Shown piece after piece: positions 43,501 to 55,189 of a DNA stretch of 64,000 nucleotides. Within the stretch, counting starts at the first letter, position 1. Each line of letters starts with the position of its first letter. The notes below the pieces were generated by a model. The model did no database searches, was not told the DNA's origin, and saw nothing but the letters and a program-made list of their open reading frames with translations. The position numbers and the translations under genes are program-made. Origin of the DNA: Scilla litardierei (lineage: Eukaryota > Streptophyta > Magnoliopsida > Asparagales > Asparagaceae); assembly GCA_030789695.1 (NCBI GenBank), contig CM061142.1:157948714-158012713 (forward strand), written 5' to 3'.

Positions 43501-43845
43501 GGTTTCATATCTCCATACAGGAGTGTTAGATACCATTTGAAGGACCATATTGATCGAGTTTCTCGAAACCAATGAGAGTTATTCAACCTACTTTATTCTA
43601 CCTTAAGATCAAAGATCGAGTCGACATTTGGTATCCTAAAGAACAAGTTTAAAATATTGACTGCCAAGCATCACTACACATTCAACAGTCAGGTCGATAC
43701 CGTATTAGCTTGCACTATTTTGCATAATTACATCCAAATGGAAGATCCTCTTGATCCCCAACTAATTGAAGATGTTGATGTGTTTGAGGAGGATGTAGAT
43801 GGTATCGATGAGCATGATGACGATGTTATGGATCTATCCCAATAG
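40514..43845 (+). pseudogene. PIF/Harbinger transposase, split by a solo LTR
   Basis: The N-terminal part (40514-40756) ends MRRILYGSDSSCL. The frame resumes after the LTR at 42750 with LRMRRHAFMNLAALIRQRGLL and EEQVAMFLHIVGYNSKNRV. Introns at 43061-43143 and 43373-43459 have GT-AG ends and restore HARBI1-like sequence. The DDE triad is visible: D in CIGLIDGTHIDA, D in WEGSANDFMVL and E in IESTFGILKNKF. One in-frame TGA follows VSRNQ (about 43573), in addition to the LTR insertion. It would cut and paste the element with the Myb/SANT partner. C-terminal acidic tail ends at TAG 43843. Confidence 0.85.
40757..42749. repeat. Solo LTR of an Athila-like element (family C)
   Basis: TGATTTATCGC... 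to ...GGCCGATCA, 1993 bp, inserted in the transposase gene. It shares the Athila LTR plan with families A and B: acceptor-like TTTCAG|G about 110 bp in, an array of ACTCGACCGAGT palindromes (41030-41550), a TATATATA box (about 41652), CCAC-GAGA-GTGG hairpins (42268-42313) and the end block TACCGTGCGCTTGTGGTAA. Flanks TTTACA/TTTGCA may be an aged target duplication. Confidence 0.75.
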
Positions 43846-44210
43846 GTGACCGTTCATGAACAAACCAGACAACAGGATCAATGGAAAATGTGCAGGGAGC
43901 AGATAGCTTGGGATATGTGGGTGGACTTCTGTAACATAATTAATAACAGGAACACATTAGAGAATGGGCTATGAGGGGCTCGTCTTAGACTTTGCCTAAT
44001 CAGGCTAAACATTTTAATCTTGTATCTTAAGTAGTGCATTATATTTGCTATGTTGCGTATGACAATTGTTGCATGCTTTGGCTTATCCATTAATTGCTTT
44101 ACAATTCTGAATTTTTATACTCCATGCAGTATAGTATCTGATTATATGATGGTTGGATGTTTATAGCCCAAATTTTGCATGTTCAATATCATATTATTGA
44201 TGTTGTAGGG

Positions 44211-45415
44211 ATGGAAGGAGCTTCAAATTCAGGGCAGGGGGTGAACCATTCCGGGACGATCACATGCAACCATTTTATGAAAATGTATATGGGACCAAAT
44301 GGGGAGAATCAGAACGAAGGGTGGATCCCCATATAAATCGACCAATGCCCAGGAGGATGCCTACTTTGCCATTCCACATGCATGGCTACCAAGTAGGTGG
44401 GCCTGGCCTGGCAAATCAACAATATGGCAATTTCAGAATTGCAATGAAAATGCCAATGGAAATGCCCTTGCATAGTGGAAAGGGGTATATGCATATGCTA
44501 CATGGGGAAGTGCCCGCTTTCACAAGCCCCTCGTCGCAAGGTGCCTTCGCTATGCCAACGCCACCAAGTGGTAATGAAAAAACTCCCAGTAGTGACTCAT
44601 ATAGGAAGTCGAGCCGGCGTAGCGATGATACCGATGGGTCTGTGTCAAGTCCTAGAAAAAAGTCCAAGCTACCATCCTCATCTTCCCAATACAACAAATT
44701 GTGGAAGCCCGAGGACGATGATACACTTATTCCATTCCTAACGGAACTTTCACGGCAGGGGCTTAAAGTCGATAAGACATTTAAAGGGTCTGCATTCAAT
44801 GCCACTATCGCAGAAATCAATAGCATTCATGGTATGGCATTCACAAGTGGGAATGTGAAAAATCACATGAAAGCTTTGAAGACACGTCTCAAAGATGTGT
44901 ACGAGTGCATGGAAATGAGTGGTGCAGGATAGGATGCTGATAAGAAGATAATTGAACTTGATCCCGAAACGTATGCAACATGGGCCGCGGTAATTACTTC
45001 TATCTTATTTATAGGCTAGGTGATAATAAATTAAATATAGCTATAAATACACTTGTAAATATTTGCTCTGCTAATCGTTCAGGCAAACCATCGGAAGCAC
45101 GCGTATGTGAACCATCCCATATCATGGTTTGACGATCTTGTGGTCATCATAGGGGATGACTCTGCAGGGGGGATTTTTGCAAGTCAGTGTACGACACCTT
45201 TGGTGGCCCATTTCTGGTGGTAAAGGAGAGCCCACAACTCCTGAATTGACACAGATTCCTTCTCTAGGTCACTATGCCCTGCAGGACATCCCCACCCAAG
45301 CATCGATAGGTCATTGTCTAGGAGGGACAAGCCATGCTACCCCACCCTCACTGGGAAAAAAGAAACAGCGTCGACGGGCTGTGAGGGAAGATCCCGACGT
45401 CTTGCGGGAGATAGT
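44211..45415 (+). pseudogene. Myb/SANT-like accessory protein of the PIF element, interrupted
   Basis: Main frame 44264-44932 has a basic Ser-rich linker and a Myb/SANT-like (Myb_DNA-bind_3 type) domain: NKLWKPEDDDTLIPFLTEL, FNATIAEINSIHG, KNHMKALKTRLKDVY. At 44930 a TAG stands where the family has Trp (SG-G-W-D), consistent with a TGG to TAG change. The frame then continues through an intron (44990-45082) to ISWFDDLVVIIGDDSAG. After a frameshift a basic GKKKQRRRAV stretch runs into the B2 insertion at 45416. Such proteins assist PIF transposases in DNA binding. An ATG at 44211 is out of frame with the rest. Confidence 0.8.
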
Positions 45416-47196
45416 TGATCGCATCCGGATGTATACCCGAAAAACGACTTGTAGTTTTACCGCAAGCGCACGGTGTAGCGACAAGCGGGTATCGAACTTA
45501 GGAGGACAAATGACCGTGTCTTACTCAAATCACCTAGCTATCAAGAGAAAAAGAATAGTTGGGTGTAATAGTCACAATCGTTCGAATATCAAGGAAATAT
45601 CAATATAATAAAAAGCGTCTAGGGATGGGAAATGCCCACTATGGACCGTCTCTCATCCATGTGATTCATAAATTTCATTGTTGCTAAGCTTGAATATAGG
45701 TGAACTAGTCGCAACTTAATGTAGAACCAAGCTCACGCTCTCTCGCCATTGCCGGTCTATAGCAAACCTAGGATAGGGCCCACTCTCGTGCCAACCCTAG
45801 CATAAGCCGCTAGCGTGAAGAACGACATCATTGTTCAATCGTATCTCGAGCCCACTCTCGTGCAAACTCGAGCTACAACCTAGGTTATGATAGGTCTTAT
45901 TCGTCCAATCTCTTGCAAACGAATATTGGTATAGATTCACAATTAAAAATCCTAGCTTTGGCCCAATCTCTTGCAAACCAAATCTAGGGAAATCCAATTG
46001 CCAATCTAAATCGAATATCTAGACCTTCCTATCAATTGGGATCCAATCTCTTGTAAATCCCAATCGATATGAATGCCTAGTTACCCGTAATCAATCAATC
46101 ACAACCTAACCCTAATCAATTCTAGCAACAAATCTACAAATTCATCACAATTCAGAGATAGGGTCCATAGGGTTCATCCCCATGCCCTAGAACGACGACA
46201 CTACTCACTAGACATCATGCAAATCTCAAAAAAATCAATAATAAATGCGGCACTCATTGCAAAAGAGAATCAAAAGAGAAATAATGCATAAAAATTGAGT
46301 TTTTAATAAGAATAGACAAACCAATGTAGATGCCGACGATCTCCAGCTGAGATTTCACAAAGAGTAGCCGTCAAAAATCCTAAAAGAAAGTCTAAAAATT
46401 AATGTTCAAAAGCCTTCTAAACTAGGGAAAAAACTAGGTTTAAATACCCTCTAAAATCGTCCAAAAAATCGTGACCAAACTGCCCCTGCGCAGCCTAGAA
46501 ATCGCAACCCTAACAGCAGGCGGAGAGGGTCACTCGGTCGAGTGACCCTTGTCACTCGGCCGAGTGACAAACCCTGTATAAAAACAGTAACTTCGGGTGT
46601 TTCAGGGTCTGTCTTCGGGGGGTGGCTCGGCCGAGTGGCTTTCTTCATTCGGCCGAGTGAGCATTCATACTCGGCCGAGTGGGCCTCCTCAGAATCTCTA
46701 AAAATTCCAGAAACATGGCCTTTCTCTGGACGAAATTCCCTGTACCACTCGGGCGTGTGAACTTTCTCACTCGGCCGAGTGGGCTTCCTCCGTTCGGCCG
46801 AGTATATGCTGAAAATCATCGTGTGCGTATCCGTTAATGTTCGGCCGAGTGGGGCTTCTTGCTCGGCCGAGTGAGTGGTCTACTCGGCCGAGTGGTGTGC
46901 TGTTGAGCTCATTCTTCCTTCTTTTCGCCTCCTCGTCGCTCCTATTGATTTCCTTCTTCTTCCGCTCATCCTCCATCGCTGATAAGTCCTCGAATGAGCC
47001 GTGGGTGACACTCCCAAGTGCGTACAAATCCTTTGATCTCAAATTCGCTCCAGATCGCTCCATATTTCCTGAAATACGACAAAAATAAGAAATAGTGAAA
47101 AGCATCGAAATATTGTCGAATAATCGTGAAAACGCGATATGAGCGATCAAAACGACATGCAAACATGCAAAAAAGGTGTAAAATATGGAGTGATCA
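45416..47196 (-). repeat. 3' LTR of element B2 (family B)
   Basis: On the minus strand TGATCACTCC (47196) to GCGATCA (45416), 1781 bp. It has the palindrome array (46520-46900), the hairpin array (46069-45774) and the family end block. Confidence 0.93.
45774..46069 (-). other. Five GNRA-capped hairpins, B2 3' LTR copy
   Basis: H1 46030-46069, H2 45956-45982, H3 45899-45924, H4 45845-45872, H5 45774-45799. Against B1, H3 changes ATTTGT/ACGGAT to ATTCGT/ACGAAT, H4 CTTGAG/CTCGGG to CTCGAG/CTCGAG, H5 the partner of TAGGGT from GCTCTA to GCCCTA, and H2 closes with U-G. All loops remain GAGA. Confidence 0.75.
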
Positions 47197-47240
47197 AAAT
47201 CCCCCAAGCTTACCTCTTTCTCGTCCTCGAGGAAGATAAG
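47197..47240 (-). other. Polypurine tract of B2 with preceding hairpin
   Basis: On the minus strand AAGCTTGGGGGATTT directly precedes the LTR. Before it lies CTTCCTCG-AGGA-CGAGAAAG, the same hairpin as in A1 with one mismatch. Confidence 0.75.
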
Positions 47241-49086
47241 TAAAAGGTGAACTTGATGGACAAAAATAATGAAAATGGGAAAAAGAAAAAGGAAATAGGA
47301 AAGAAAACAAAGAGAGAGAAGTGCTAGATTATTTTCTCAGGATGTGGGTTTTGCTTACTCATATAGCACACGGCGAATATAAAACACATGCCAAAGATTT
47401 TCATCTCGATATCATGGTATAAGGATGCATTCAAAATAGATACCCAAGAATAGCCAAATAGTATGAAATATGGAATCATTCTAGAATTAACATCGTCTGA
47501 AGCATCTAAAGCGGTATACATAGTCATTGACTACACACTTTTCAATTGAATGCTTTCTATTTGGAGTATAAGATGTATCACACAATGAGAAGCAATAAGA
47601 ATAGAAAGATATGGTTTTCATGAAATGCATGCTAAGTTTCAATTCCTGGATTTCGTAAAAACTTCTAGTAATCTCACCGAGTATAGAAAATTACATAGCT
47701 TAGGTTGTCATGCACAGTCAAGTAGTCACTCACACACACATCATTGGATCCTCTCCCCTAAGCTTATCTATAAGCGTGGTGGCATTAGATAAATCAATAA
47801 GTACATTCCCCATTTTTGAAGCTCCAGTAGGAATAAAAATACAAGAGGGAAGAAAGAGAGAAAGAGTATGAGATGGGATCATGTATAAGCTTCTTTTCTC
47901 TTTTCGTTTCTTTTTGTCATTTTTTAGATAACATATATACATCTGAGATCCCAAATCAAAAGAATAGAAAGATTTACATGTATATTTTTTTTCTTTTTGA
48001 TTTTGGGGATATTGGAACATGGACTGTAATAGCGGGGGAAATGCCAATTTAGGATCTCGCTTAACGGGAGATTCACCAATGAATATAAGTATAGAATTAA
48101 TGCTCAAGATATGTGGAGAAAGAAATATATGTAACACTCGGTTCACTCTATAAGACGTGAACGACAAGTTTCAGCAGAGTAATGTAATCTACTTAGTTTA
48201 ATCTCAGAAAGTAAACTGATCCAGTTATATCAACCTACATACATTTATTCAACCCGAAAGTGAAGCGTACAATTTTCATGCAATAAGAAGTGATATAAGA
48301 AAGGAAAGCAGTACTCCAGATATAAGCAGTCAATGCATGAAGCTTGGTGTGTTTTCTACGAAAAGTATACATATAATTTTCAGACTCAGCTAATAAAAGA
48401 ATTTCATCCATATTCATACATGAAAGTGCGGGCTACTATTTAGAATGCATAGCAAGACATAGCATATGATATCTGAAATAAAAACTATGGCATGCCAATA
48501 TAGTATGCATATAGAGATAAGCTAACACCACGTCATCATCATCACAGAAAAATCATCTCTAGCAAAAAGATGAAAGAAATAAGGATAAAAGAAAATAGAA
48601 AGCTACTATACAATGCAGCACACGCAGAAAATAAAAAAAACGTGATGCGTGATAAAAAAGAAAAAGTGGGTGAAAGAAAGTGTAAAAACAAAGAAATGTG
48701 AGGAAATAAAAACAAAAGGCGACAAAAATTAAAAAGTGTGGGAACTCACTCCCCCAACCTGAAGTGCACAGTGTCCTCAATGTGCGAAGTGTGGTACGCC
48801 GAGAGGCAAAAAGTGGGTGGGGAGGGTGAGGATGCATGCATGATGGGAAAAAATAAGAAAAAAATAAAAGAAAATGATATGATAATGCAGGTGATGCATG
48901 CAGAGATCCAAATAATGCAGATATGAGTGTGTCCCCAAAAAGTACTCCCTCTCTCACAAAAAGATATAGACAGATCAGAGCAAAATGTGACCAAAAAGGT
49001 GTGTGGAAGAGGGGTGCAAAATCAGCATGGCTCAAAACAACATCAAAACAGCATCAGCAAAAAGGTGGAAGGCATCCAATGTGTGC
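47241..49086 (-). other. 3' non-coding region of B2
   Basis: Counterpart of 20519-22366 in B1, with no gene. PPT-like motifs lie at about 47750 and 48750 (minus strand), and an A-rich tract on the minus strand near 47900-48000. Confidence 0.65.
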
Positions 49087-51066
49087 CTAGGGGGGTGGTG
49101 GTGGACCAGCACCGTCCTGTGGCGGAGGTGGTGGTGGGCGTGGTGGCTGCTGGGTGGGTGTGGGTGGTAGAGGCAGACGCGCAAGAATCTGATTCAGGCA
49201 AGTCTGAATACTAGGAAGTATAGTGACGCGGGTCTGGACTACACTGACGGTGGCGGAGAGAGCCCTAAAATCCCCTCTAAGTCCACTAACAGCCCCCTCA
49301 AGAGCACGGATGCTCTGAACAAGGGTGTCGGGGGGAGGTGGAGCAGAGGGTCGAACAGGCGAAGAACGGGACTGTCGCACACGACAACCGTAAAGGATAG
49401 GTGCAGCTACAGGGTGGTGCTGGGGTGCTGTGCTCGCTAAGTGATGCCCAGCCTCTGTGTGAGACTGGGACGCAGGAAGAGCTGACGAGGAAGGAGCGGT
49501 AGCTGAAGCGGAAGTGGTGGCAAGCGACGAGGCAGGCAGAGAGGTCAGTGACATAGAAGTGGGGACAGACGTCACGACGCTCTCGGAGTATACAACGGCG
49601 GTTGAGACAGTGAGGTCGACAACTGGGGAGTTTGTGAAGGGTGCATAAAATGACTCCCCAGGAGTCGAGGACAACAATGAGGAAAGGGTCTCTACCGCGG
49701 AAGCAAAAGAAGGCTCACCGCACTCAACTATGGTGGGGGGACGCTCGGGGCTAGCTGCAGAAATGGGATCTACCGAAATGGGCACAGTGGTGGTGGTGTG
49801 GGTAGACTCAGTTGAAGTGCTCCTGACACTAGCAGAAGTGGGGATAGAGGTGTCGGGAGGTGCAAAAGAAGCAAGTGCAGGCTGAGGAATCACGGGGTCC
49901 TCGGGTGGGATGAGGGGCTCCTGCTGAGCACCCGCAGGCTCTAGCACGTATGTGTCAGGGATAAGGAGATCCATCGTTGGAATCCACTCTCCGCCCGTAG
50001 GTCCTATGTGTGTCCGAGCAGGGCTCGGGAGAACCATGTAATCCACAACGAAAGGACCATGGAGCCACACCCAGTGCTGACGACCATGAGGATGTAGCAT
50101 CCTCATCCGGGCCATAACATCTATCGAAAGTGAAGTGGGGCCCGATGGTCGAAGCAAGTCAGCAGGTAGGTCGATGCCGGTCATAAGGGCCAAGAGGGTA
50201 ATCAGACCGCCGCAGCAAATAGGCGTCCGAGCGCCGACAGAAATAACTATGCGGTCGATGTACCAACTAGCAATATCAATCTCGACGACGGGGACCGGGA
50301 TGTCACTACCCCTATCGAAGACCCTAGGCCGTGTCATCACATAGAGCATGTAGAGCTCTGGCGTCGACAGCGTCCCGGGCTCGTACCTCGCAAGAAAAGT
50401 AGTCGCCATAAGGCACTGTGCAATGCGGAGGCAGGGGTGGAGAATCACAGATGCCTTGGTCCTACTAGGGTCAAAGGCGAGTGGTGAACCTGTGATCCGT
50501 GTCCAAAAGGCGTGCGTGTCGAACGACGGGGGTGGGATGTGCGTGGGAGCGTAGGCGCGGTCTGCGACAGGTACAGTGGGCCACTGGAAGAATGCTCTAA
50601 GCATGTCAAGAGTGACCTCGCACTCTCGATCCATCAGTATAAATGAGCATCCTCCAGGGGTCCGGGAAATGGAACTATGGACCTCTAACGTCGGGCGGAT
50701 GTAGGTGTCCGCTGACACAGACAGAAAGTCGCGCCATCCCACGTTGTCGTACAACGTGAGCAACCCCTTGAGTACCCCTAGGCGGTCTAAGTCAGCTAGG
50801 TGCGCGAACCTAGAGGGTACAATCGAGCGGTGGGAGATACGCTCGAATCTGGCACGCTGGGCATCATCTCGGAACGTGATCCCCATCGCATCGAACGTGG
50901 GGGCGGGCGATGCAGGTGGTGGAATGGGAGCGGCAGGAGGCGGCTGTGTAGGTGGGGGTGGGCTAGGTGGCGGGGAGTCTGCCCTAGCAGAAGAGAAGCC
51001 AGGTTCACCTGACTTCTTCCGCTTGGAAGCGGGCTCCCGAGTGCGGGGTCTAAGGCGTGGCGTCAT
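49087..51066 (-). CDS. Athila env-like (ORF-1 family) protein of B2, intact
   Basis: 659 aa from ATG at 51066 (MTPRLRPRTREP). Layout: basic N-terminus with SKRKKSGEPG, Pro-rich linker (about 30-55), globular domain (about 60-340; GWRDFLSVSADTYIRPTLEV, MLRAFFQWPTVPVADRAY, PELYMLYVMTRP), long Ser/Thr-rich region (about 390-550), a putative coiled coil (about 580-635; LVQSIRALEGAVSGLRGD) and a poly-Pro end. It shares architecture and weak similarity with the A1 protein. No signal peptide or membrane span is visible, so an envelope role is not supported. It is uninterrupted although the gag gene of the same element has several stops. Confidence 0.8.
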   Translation of the reverse strand: MTPRLRPRTREPASKRKKSGEPGFSSARADSPPPSPPPPTQPPPAAPIPPPASPAPTFDAMGITFRDDAQRARFERISHRSIVPSRFAHLADLDRLGVLKGLLTLYDNVGWRDFLSVSADTYIRPTLEVHSSISRTPGGCSFILMDRECEVTLDMLRAFFQWPTVPVADRAYAPTHIPPPSFDTHAFWTRITGSPLAFDPSRTKASVILHPCLRIAQCLMATTFLARYEPGTLSTPELYMLYVMTRPRVFDRGSDIPVPVVEIDIASWYIDRIVISVGARTPICCGGLITLLALMTGIDLPADLLRPSGPTSLSIDVMARMRMLHPHGRQHWVWLHGPFVVDYMVLPSPARTHIGPTGGEWIPTMDLLIPDTYVLEPAGAQQEPLIPPEDPVIPQPALASFAPPDTSIPTSASVRSTSTESTHTTTTVPISVDPISAASPERPPTIVECGEPSFASAVETLSSLLSSTPGESFYAPFTNSPVVDLTVSTAVVYSESVVTSVPTSMSLTSLPASSLATTSASATAPSSSALPASQSHTEAGHHLASTAPQHHPVAAPILYGCRVRQSRSSPVRPSAPPPPDTLVQSIRALEGAVSGLRGDFRALSATVSVVQTRVTILPSIQTCLNQILARLPLPPTPTQQPPRPPPPPPQDGAGPPPPP

Positions 51067-51291
51067 GTGTGTCGTGAGTCGTGCCCACTCAAATAAAAAT
51101 GCGATGCGCTATATAATAGAACAAGTGTACCTGAGCACGACGCGAGAGCAAAATCTGAAGTGTGCGAAGAAATGCCTCCTCCGCGAAGCTCCGAGTGCGT
51201 CCAGAACCTCCCCCAAGCTCCCCCAAGCTAACCTGAAACGCAAACAATAAAATCAGCGAATGATAATCAATATACATGGGGACGACAGGGG

Positions 51292-51359
<68 letters not shown>

Positions 51360-51898
51360 TTAATTGGGATATGGGGCGCAATGGGCGTACAGATCGGGAG
51401 AATAGAGGAGAAAATCGAATTTGGGGTGAAATGGGGGGTGACCGGCGGCGGGGAGGAGGCGCCGGCGATGGTCGACGGCGGGGCGACGTCGGTGACGGGT
51501 GGAGGTCGTCGACCGGCGGAGACGAGGGATCAGGTGAGGGAAGCGGCGATTCAGGCGGGAGTCAAAGCGGCAGCGGGCGAGTGCGAGAAAAATTGGGAAT
51601 TTTGCGTTTCGAATTTCGCGCTGCGCCCGCAGCGCTTATATAGGAATGTTACGACTCGGTCGAGTGAAGCTTTCACTCGGTCGAATGGACAAGTTCCACT
51701 CGATCGAGTGGCATAGCCACTCAGCAATTTTTGAACGTGGAGGGTATCTGATTCACTCGGCCGAGTGACAAGTCACTCGCCCGAGTGGCAAATTATACTG
51801 TAAATCGCAGAAAATAACAGAGAGTTGGTCTGTAGGAACTTTCCTGATCTGTACTCCACTCGGCCGAGTGGAGTCTTTGTTTGGCTGAGTGACATATG
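51067..51898 (-). other. UTR of B2 left of the Copia insertion, with TA microsatellite
   Basis: PPT-like motifs (51211-51236), a (TA)n run of about 31 units (51295-51356) expanded from a short TATATATAT in B1 (about 18313), and palindrome copies at 51650-51890. The last 5 bp, ATATG (51894-51898), are the Copia target duplication. Confidence 0.75.
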
Positions 51899-52425
51899 TG
51901 TTGGATATGGACGACATGAATACACCCATACGGGGATGTATGAGGGTATACAGACCTCAGATGTCGCGTCCACGAAAGCATGCGCGAAGGGAACCTTTTC
52001 TCGTGTGAAAAGGACCACTCGATAATTGGAAAAAGTCACTTTATAAGTGCATAAAGGCACTCGATAAGTGAATGAAGAAGAGGATAAGTAAAGGGCTAAT
52101 ATAGGCTAATAAGCTAATAAATGGTTATTTCCTACAATAACTGCCCCTAAAGCCTATAAATAGAACCCAAGGGTATGCCTTTTACACTAATCTAACCATG
52201 CCATAAGTTTGCATAAGGCAACTTGTGTTCTTCTTCTCCCTTCCATTAAAATCCTCTTCTAAATAGAGATTTAGGCGATGAAAATCTGCTTCGATCCTCC
52301 GTGACGAAGTATCGACCGTTGTGGCGAATCCGAGGGTGAAGTTCAGAGACTACGGTGCCGCATACGCAAGCGTAAGTCTATGTTATTATTCGATCCTAAT
52401 GTCGTTGTTTTGACAGGATCCTACA
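51899..52425 (+). repeat. 5' LTR of the Copia element
   Basis: 527 bp, TGTTGGATATGG to GGATCCTACA. Confidence 0.95.
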
Positions 52426-52426
52426 T

Positions 52427-52438
52427 TGGTATCAGAGC
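52427..52438 (+). other. Primer-binding site, initiator tRNA-Met type
   Basis: TGGTATCAGAGC, the standard Copia primer site, one base after the LTR. Confidence 0.92.
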
Positions 52439-53859
52439 CATACGGGTTCGCCCCGGTCTAACCGTCGCCCCGGTCTCAACGATGAACGCGGCGTTGTCTC
52501 TTTCACGAATGAGTCTCCTTCCATTATGGATATGGTAGGAACGCATCGTGACAGAGAGAATCGCAATAGTTGTTCTTTTCACGTTAGGGTCTTCTGCCAT
52601 TACGCATATGGAAGGAACTCTCCGTGACGGGAAGAACTTACCGTTCATATCGCTAAACTCGCGCTCCTCATGGATGCTGAGTCTCCATTCAATTGAGAAT
52701 GTGAACTCTCTTCATGTAGAGCGTGAAGTTTGCGGCCTTGAAAACACGTTATCTTCATTTTTTGGCACACGGCCATTGAAGCAAAACCGTTTTCTCGACG
52801 AACGGGTGCCTCATCGGAGAAGACGATGGTGGTTATTCTCAACGGAGAAGATGACATTTTTGGTGCATGATCACCATGGGCATATGGGCTATGGAGGCAA
52901 TGCATCCCCCCTCCACATGCGGAGGGGATTGGTTACGGCCAATAACAACAACGGCCACCCCTCCGGCGGGGGTGTGCGGCCAACCCCATGCAAGGGGGTG
53001 GTCGGCCATGGCCATCTGGGCCATGGCCGGCCAAGGCCAAAGGGCCATGGCCGGCCCTGGTCGGCCAGGGCCAGGAGGCCATGGTCGGCCTCGGCCAGGG
53101 CCAGGGCCCTGCCTGGCCTCAGGCCAGGACCTGGCCGGCCCTGGCAGAGGCCAGGGCCATCGCCCTGGCTGGCCCTGGCCTTTGCCAGGGCCACAGCCGG
53201 CCCTGGCAGTGGCCAGGGCAAGGCCGAGGCCTGCCCAGGGCCACTGCCGGCCCTGGCCGAGTCCAGCGCCAGGCCACTGCCGGCCCCGGTCTCGGCTAGT
53301 GCCGAGCCCCGGTTGACCCTGTATTTAGGGGGGGCTTACATGAATGGGACATGCATGGCCAGCCCATACGGGGCCGACGGCAGTCGTCTGCGGCAAAATC
53401 CTCCTGTAGGGGGGAGGCATGGATCCATACGGGAGCCGGTGACGGTGGCTTGCAGATAAATTCCCTCAAGGGGGATTCGGCCTAGGCACGGCTACGGCTC
53501 AATCCCGGTAATGGCCAGGGATTGCCGTATATTTCACTAGTATCATAAGGGTACTAAGTTGAAATATCGCATTTGCTTTTGAAAAATACGTTTTCAAAAA
53601 CGCTTTTCCGCTGCGAAGTACTATAAGAGTACTATCGTTTGATAAGTGAGGGGGAAATATTGAAGGTTGTCCTAGATGGTGATTGGAATCGTAGAGACCT
53701 TTCCAATTCTAGAGCAACATCTTCAATATTTTTCGAAAGTAACTTATGAAATGTAATGATATCATTCCAAGTGGGATATTCCAAGTGGGAGTGATATCTA
53801 TGTATAAGAATTTTATGCAGTGTTTTTTGATCGAACCTTCGGTTTTGTGTCTTTTGCAG
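52439..53859 (+). other. Long Copia leader with GC-rich repeat
   Basis: About 1.4 kb between primer site and gag. The part 52980-53310 is an irregular GC-rich repeat built on GGCCAGGGCC/GGCCCTGGCC words. It is open in several frames of both strands (for example 303 aa from 52548 on the plus strand), which reflects composition and not a gene. The first 250 bp contain two diverged copies of a CCATTA(T/C)GNATATGG word. Confidence 0.7.
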
Positions 53860-55189
53860 CATTTTAAAGTTAAAATATCTTCCGCTTCAAAGAACATCGT
53901 CGCTGAGTTAAACAGAGGTGAAAAACTCAACGACGATAATTACAAACTATGGTCCATCAAGATACAATATGTTCTAGAGGAGCAAGACGTGCTCGAAACT
54001 CTAAAGAACGTAATGATTGAACCCGAGTTGGGCACTACGGCCCAACACAGACGAGACAAGGAAGCTTTTGATGCTGGTCTCGGAAGAACAAGATAGCTCG
54101 CATTACGTTATTGTCCAGTATGGCCGATGACATAATGCGCGCATCTTCCGAGAGCATGACCTAGCCATGGGCATATGGTCCAAGCTAGAGGAGAAGTTTG
54201 GTGGCACCTCGGTGTCCAAACTTCATTCTTTAACTATCAGATTTGATTCATACAAGAAACGTCCAGATCATTCCATGGGGAAACATCTGCGACATATGGC
54301 AAATCTCATCTTAGAGTTAAAGGATGTAGGTCATGTGCTCACTGACGAGCAACAAATCCAAACAGTCATACGTTCCCTACCAAATGGGTGGGACCAAATG
54401 AAGATGCATCTCACTCATAATGAGAGCATAAAAAACTTTAGCGATGTTTCAAAGAACCTCGAGTTAGAGGAAGAGCGGCTTGCGGCCGCCAAGCCTAGTG
54501 CAGAAGTGCACATGGTTGCAAGTTCCTCACACGGGGAAAAGAAACGAAAAGATCGTTCGAAGTTTACTAATGAACGTAATAAGCAACCTGAGTCTACCAA
54601 GAAACCCAAACATAAGGGTGGGCACAAGAAATGGCACAAGAAGAAAGACTTGAAGAGGATCAAGTGCTTCAAGTGCAACAAGTTAGGTCACTATGCCCGT
54701 TCTTGTATGGATGAAGGTGACAAGGTAACTTGTAATACTAGTTACATATGTGTTTCTAGTTCAATATTTCTTGTAGAATCTAATCCATTTTGGATAATTG
54801 ATTCAGGTGCCACCGACCACATAGCAATGGACAGACGGTCCTTCGTGGAGTATCACCGGATACCCCAAGGAACAAAGTGGATTTATGTAGGAAACAACAC
54901 ACGTGTTGAAGTGAAAGGCGTTGGGACTTGCAAGCTAGTCTTGGACAACGGCCGCACTATCTTACTACATGATGTCCTCTTCGCTCCAGATATTCGAAGG
55001 AATATTATATCTGTGGTCGTTTTAATGGGTCTTGGTTATAGCTGGTTTTTTCATGATTGTAAAGTGGACTTGTTTTGTATTAATTCCTTAATTGGTACTG
55101 GGTATGTATTCAAAGGATTTATTGTATTAAATACAATATATGACTCTTCATTCTGTAATTTTCCTTGTTGCAAATTCATCAAATTATGA
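53860..55189 (+). pseudogene. gag: Copia gag and protease, frameshifted
   Basis: Gag starts in one frame (LNRGEKLNDDNYKLWSIKI, to a stop at 54096). After a break it continues in another frame from about 54167 (WSKLEEKFGGTSVSKLHSL). The CCHC zinc knuckle CFKCNKLGHYARSC is at about 54664-54705 and the protease motif WIIDSGATDH near 54793. A second frameshift near 55140-55189 separates it from integrase. These would be one polyprotein in an active element. Confidence 0.85.

Noticed and set aside
51295..51356. (TA)n run considered as a functional element
   Set aside because: Simple microsatellite expansion of a short TA run present in B1.
52548..53459. 303-codon ORF in the Copia leader and overlapping ORFs on both strands
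   Set aside because: Openness comes from the GGCC-rich repeat; no domain, and several frames are open at once.
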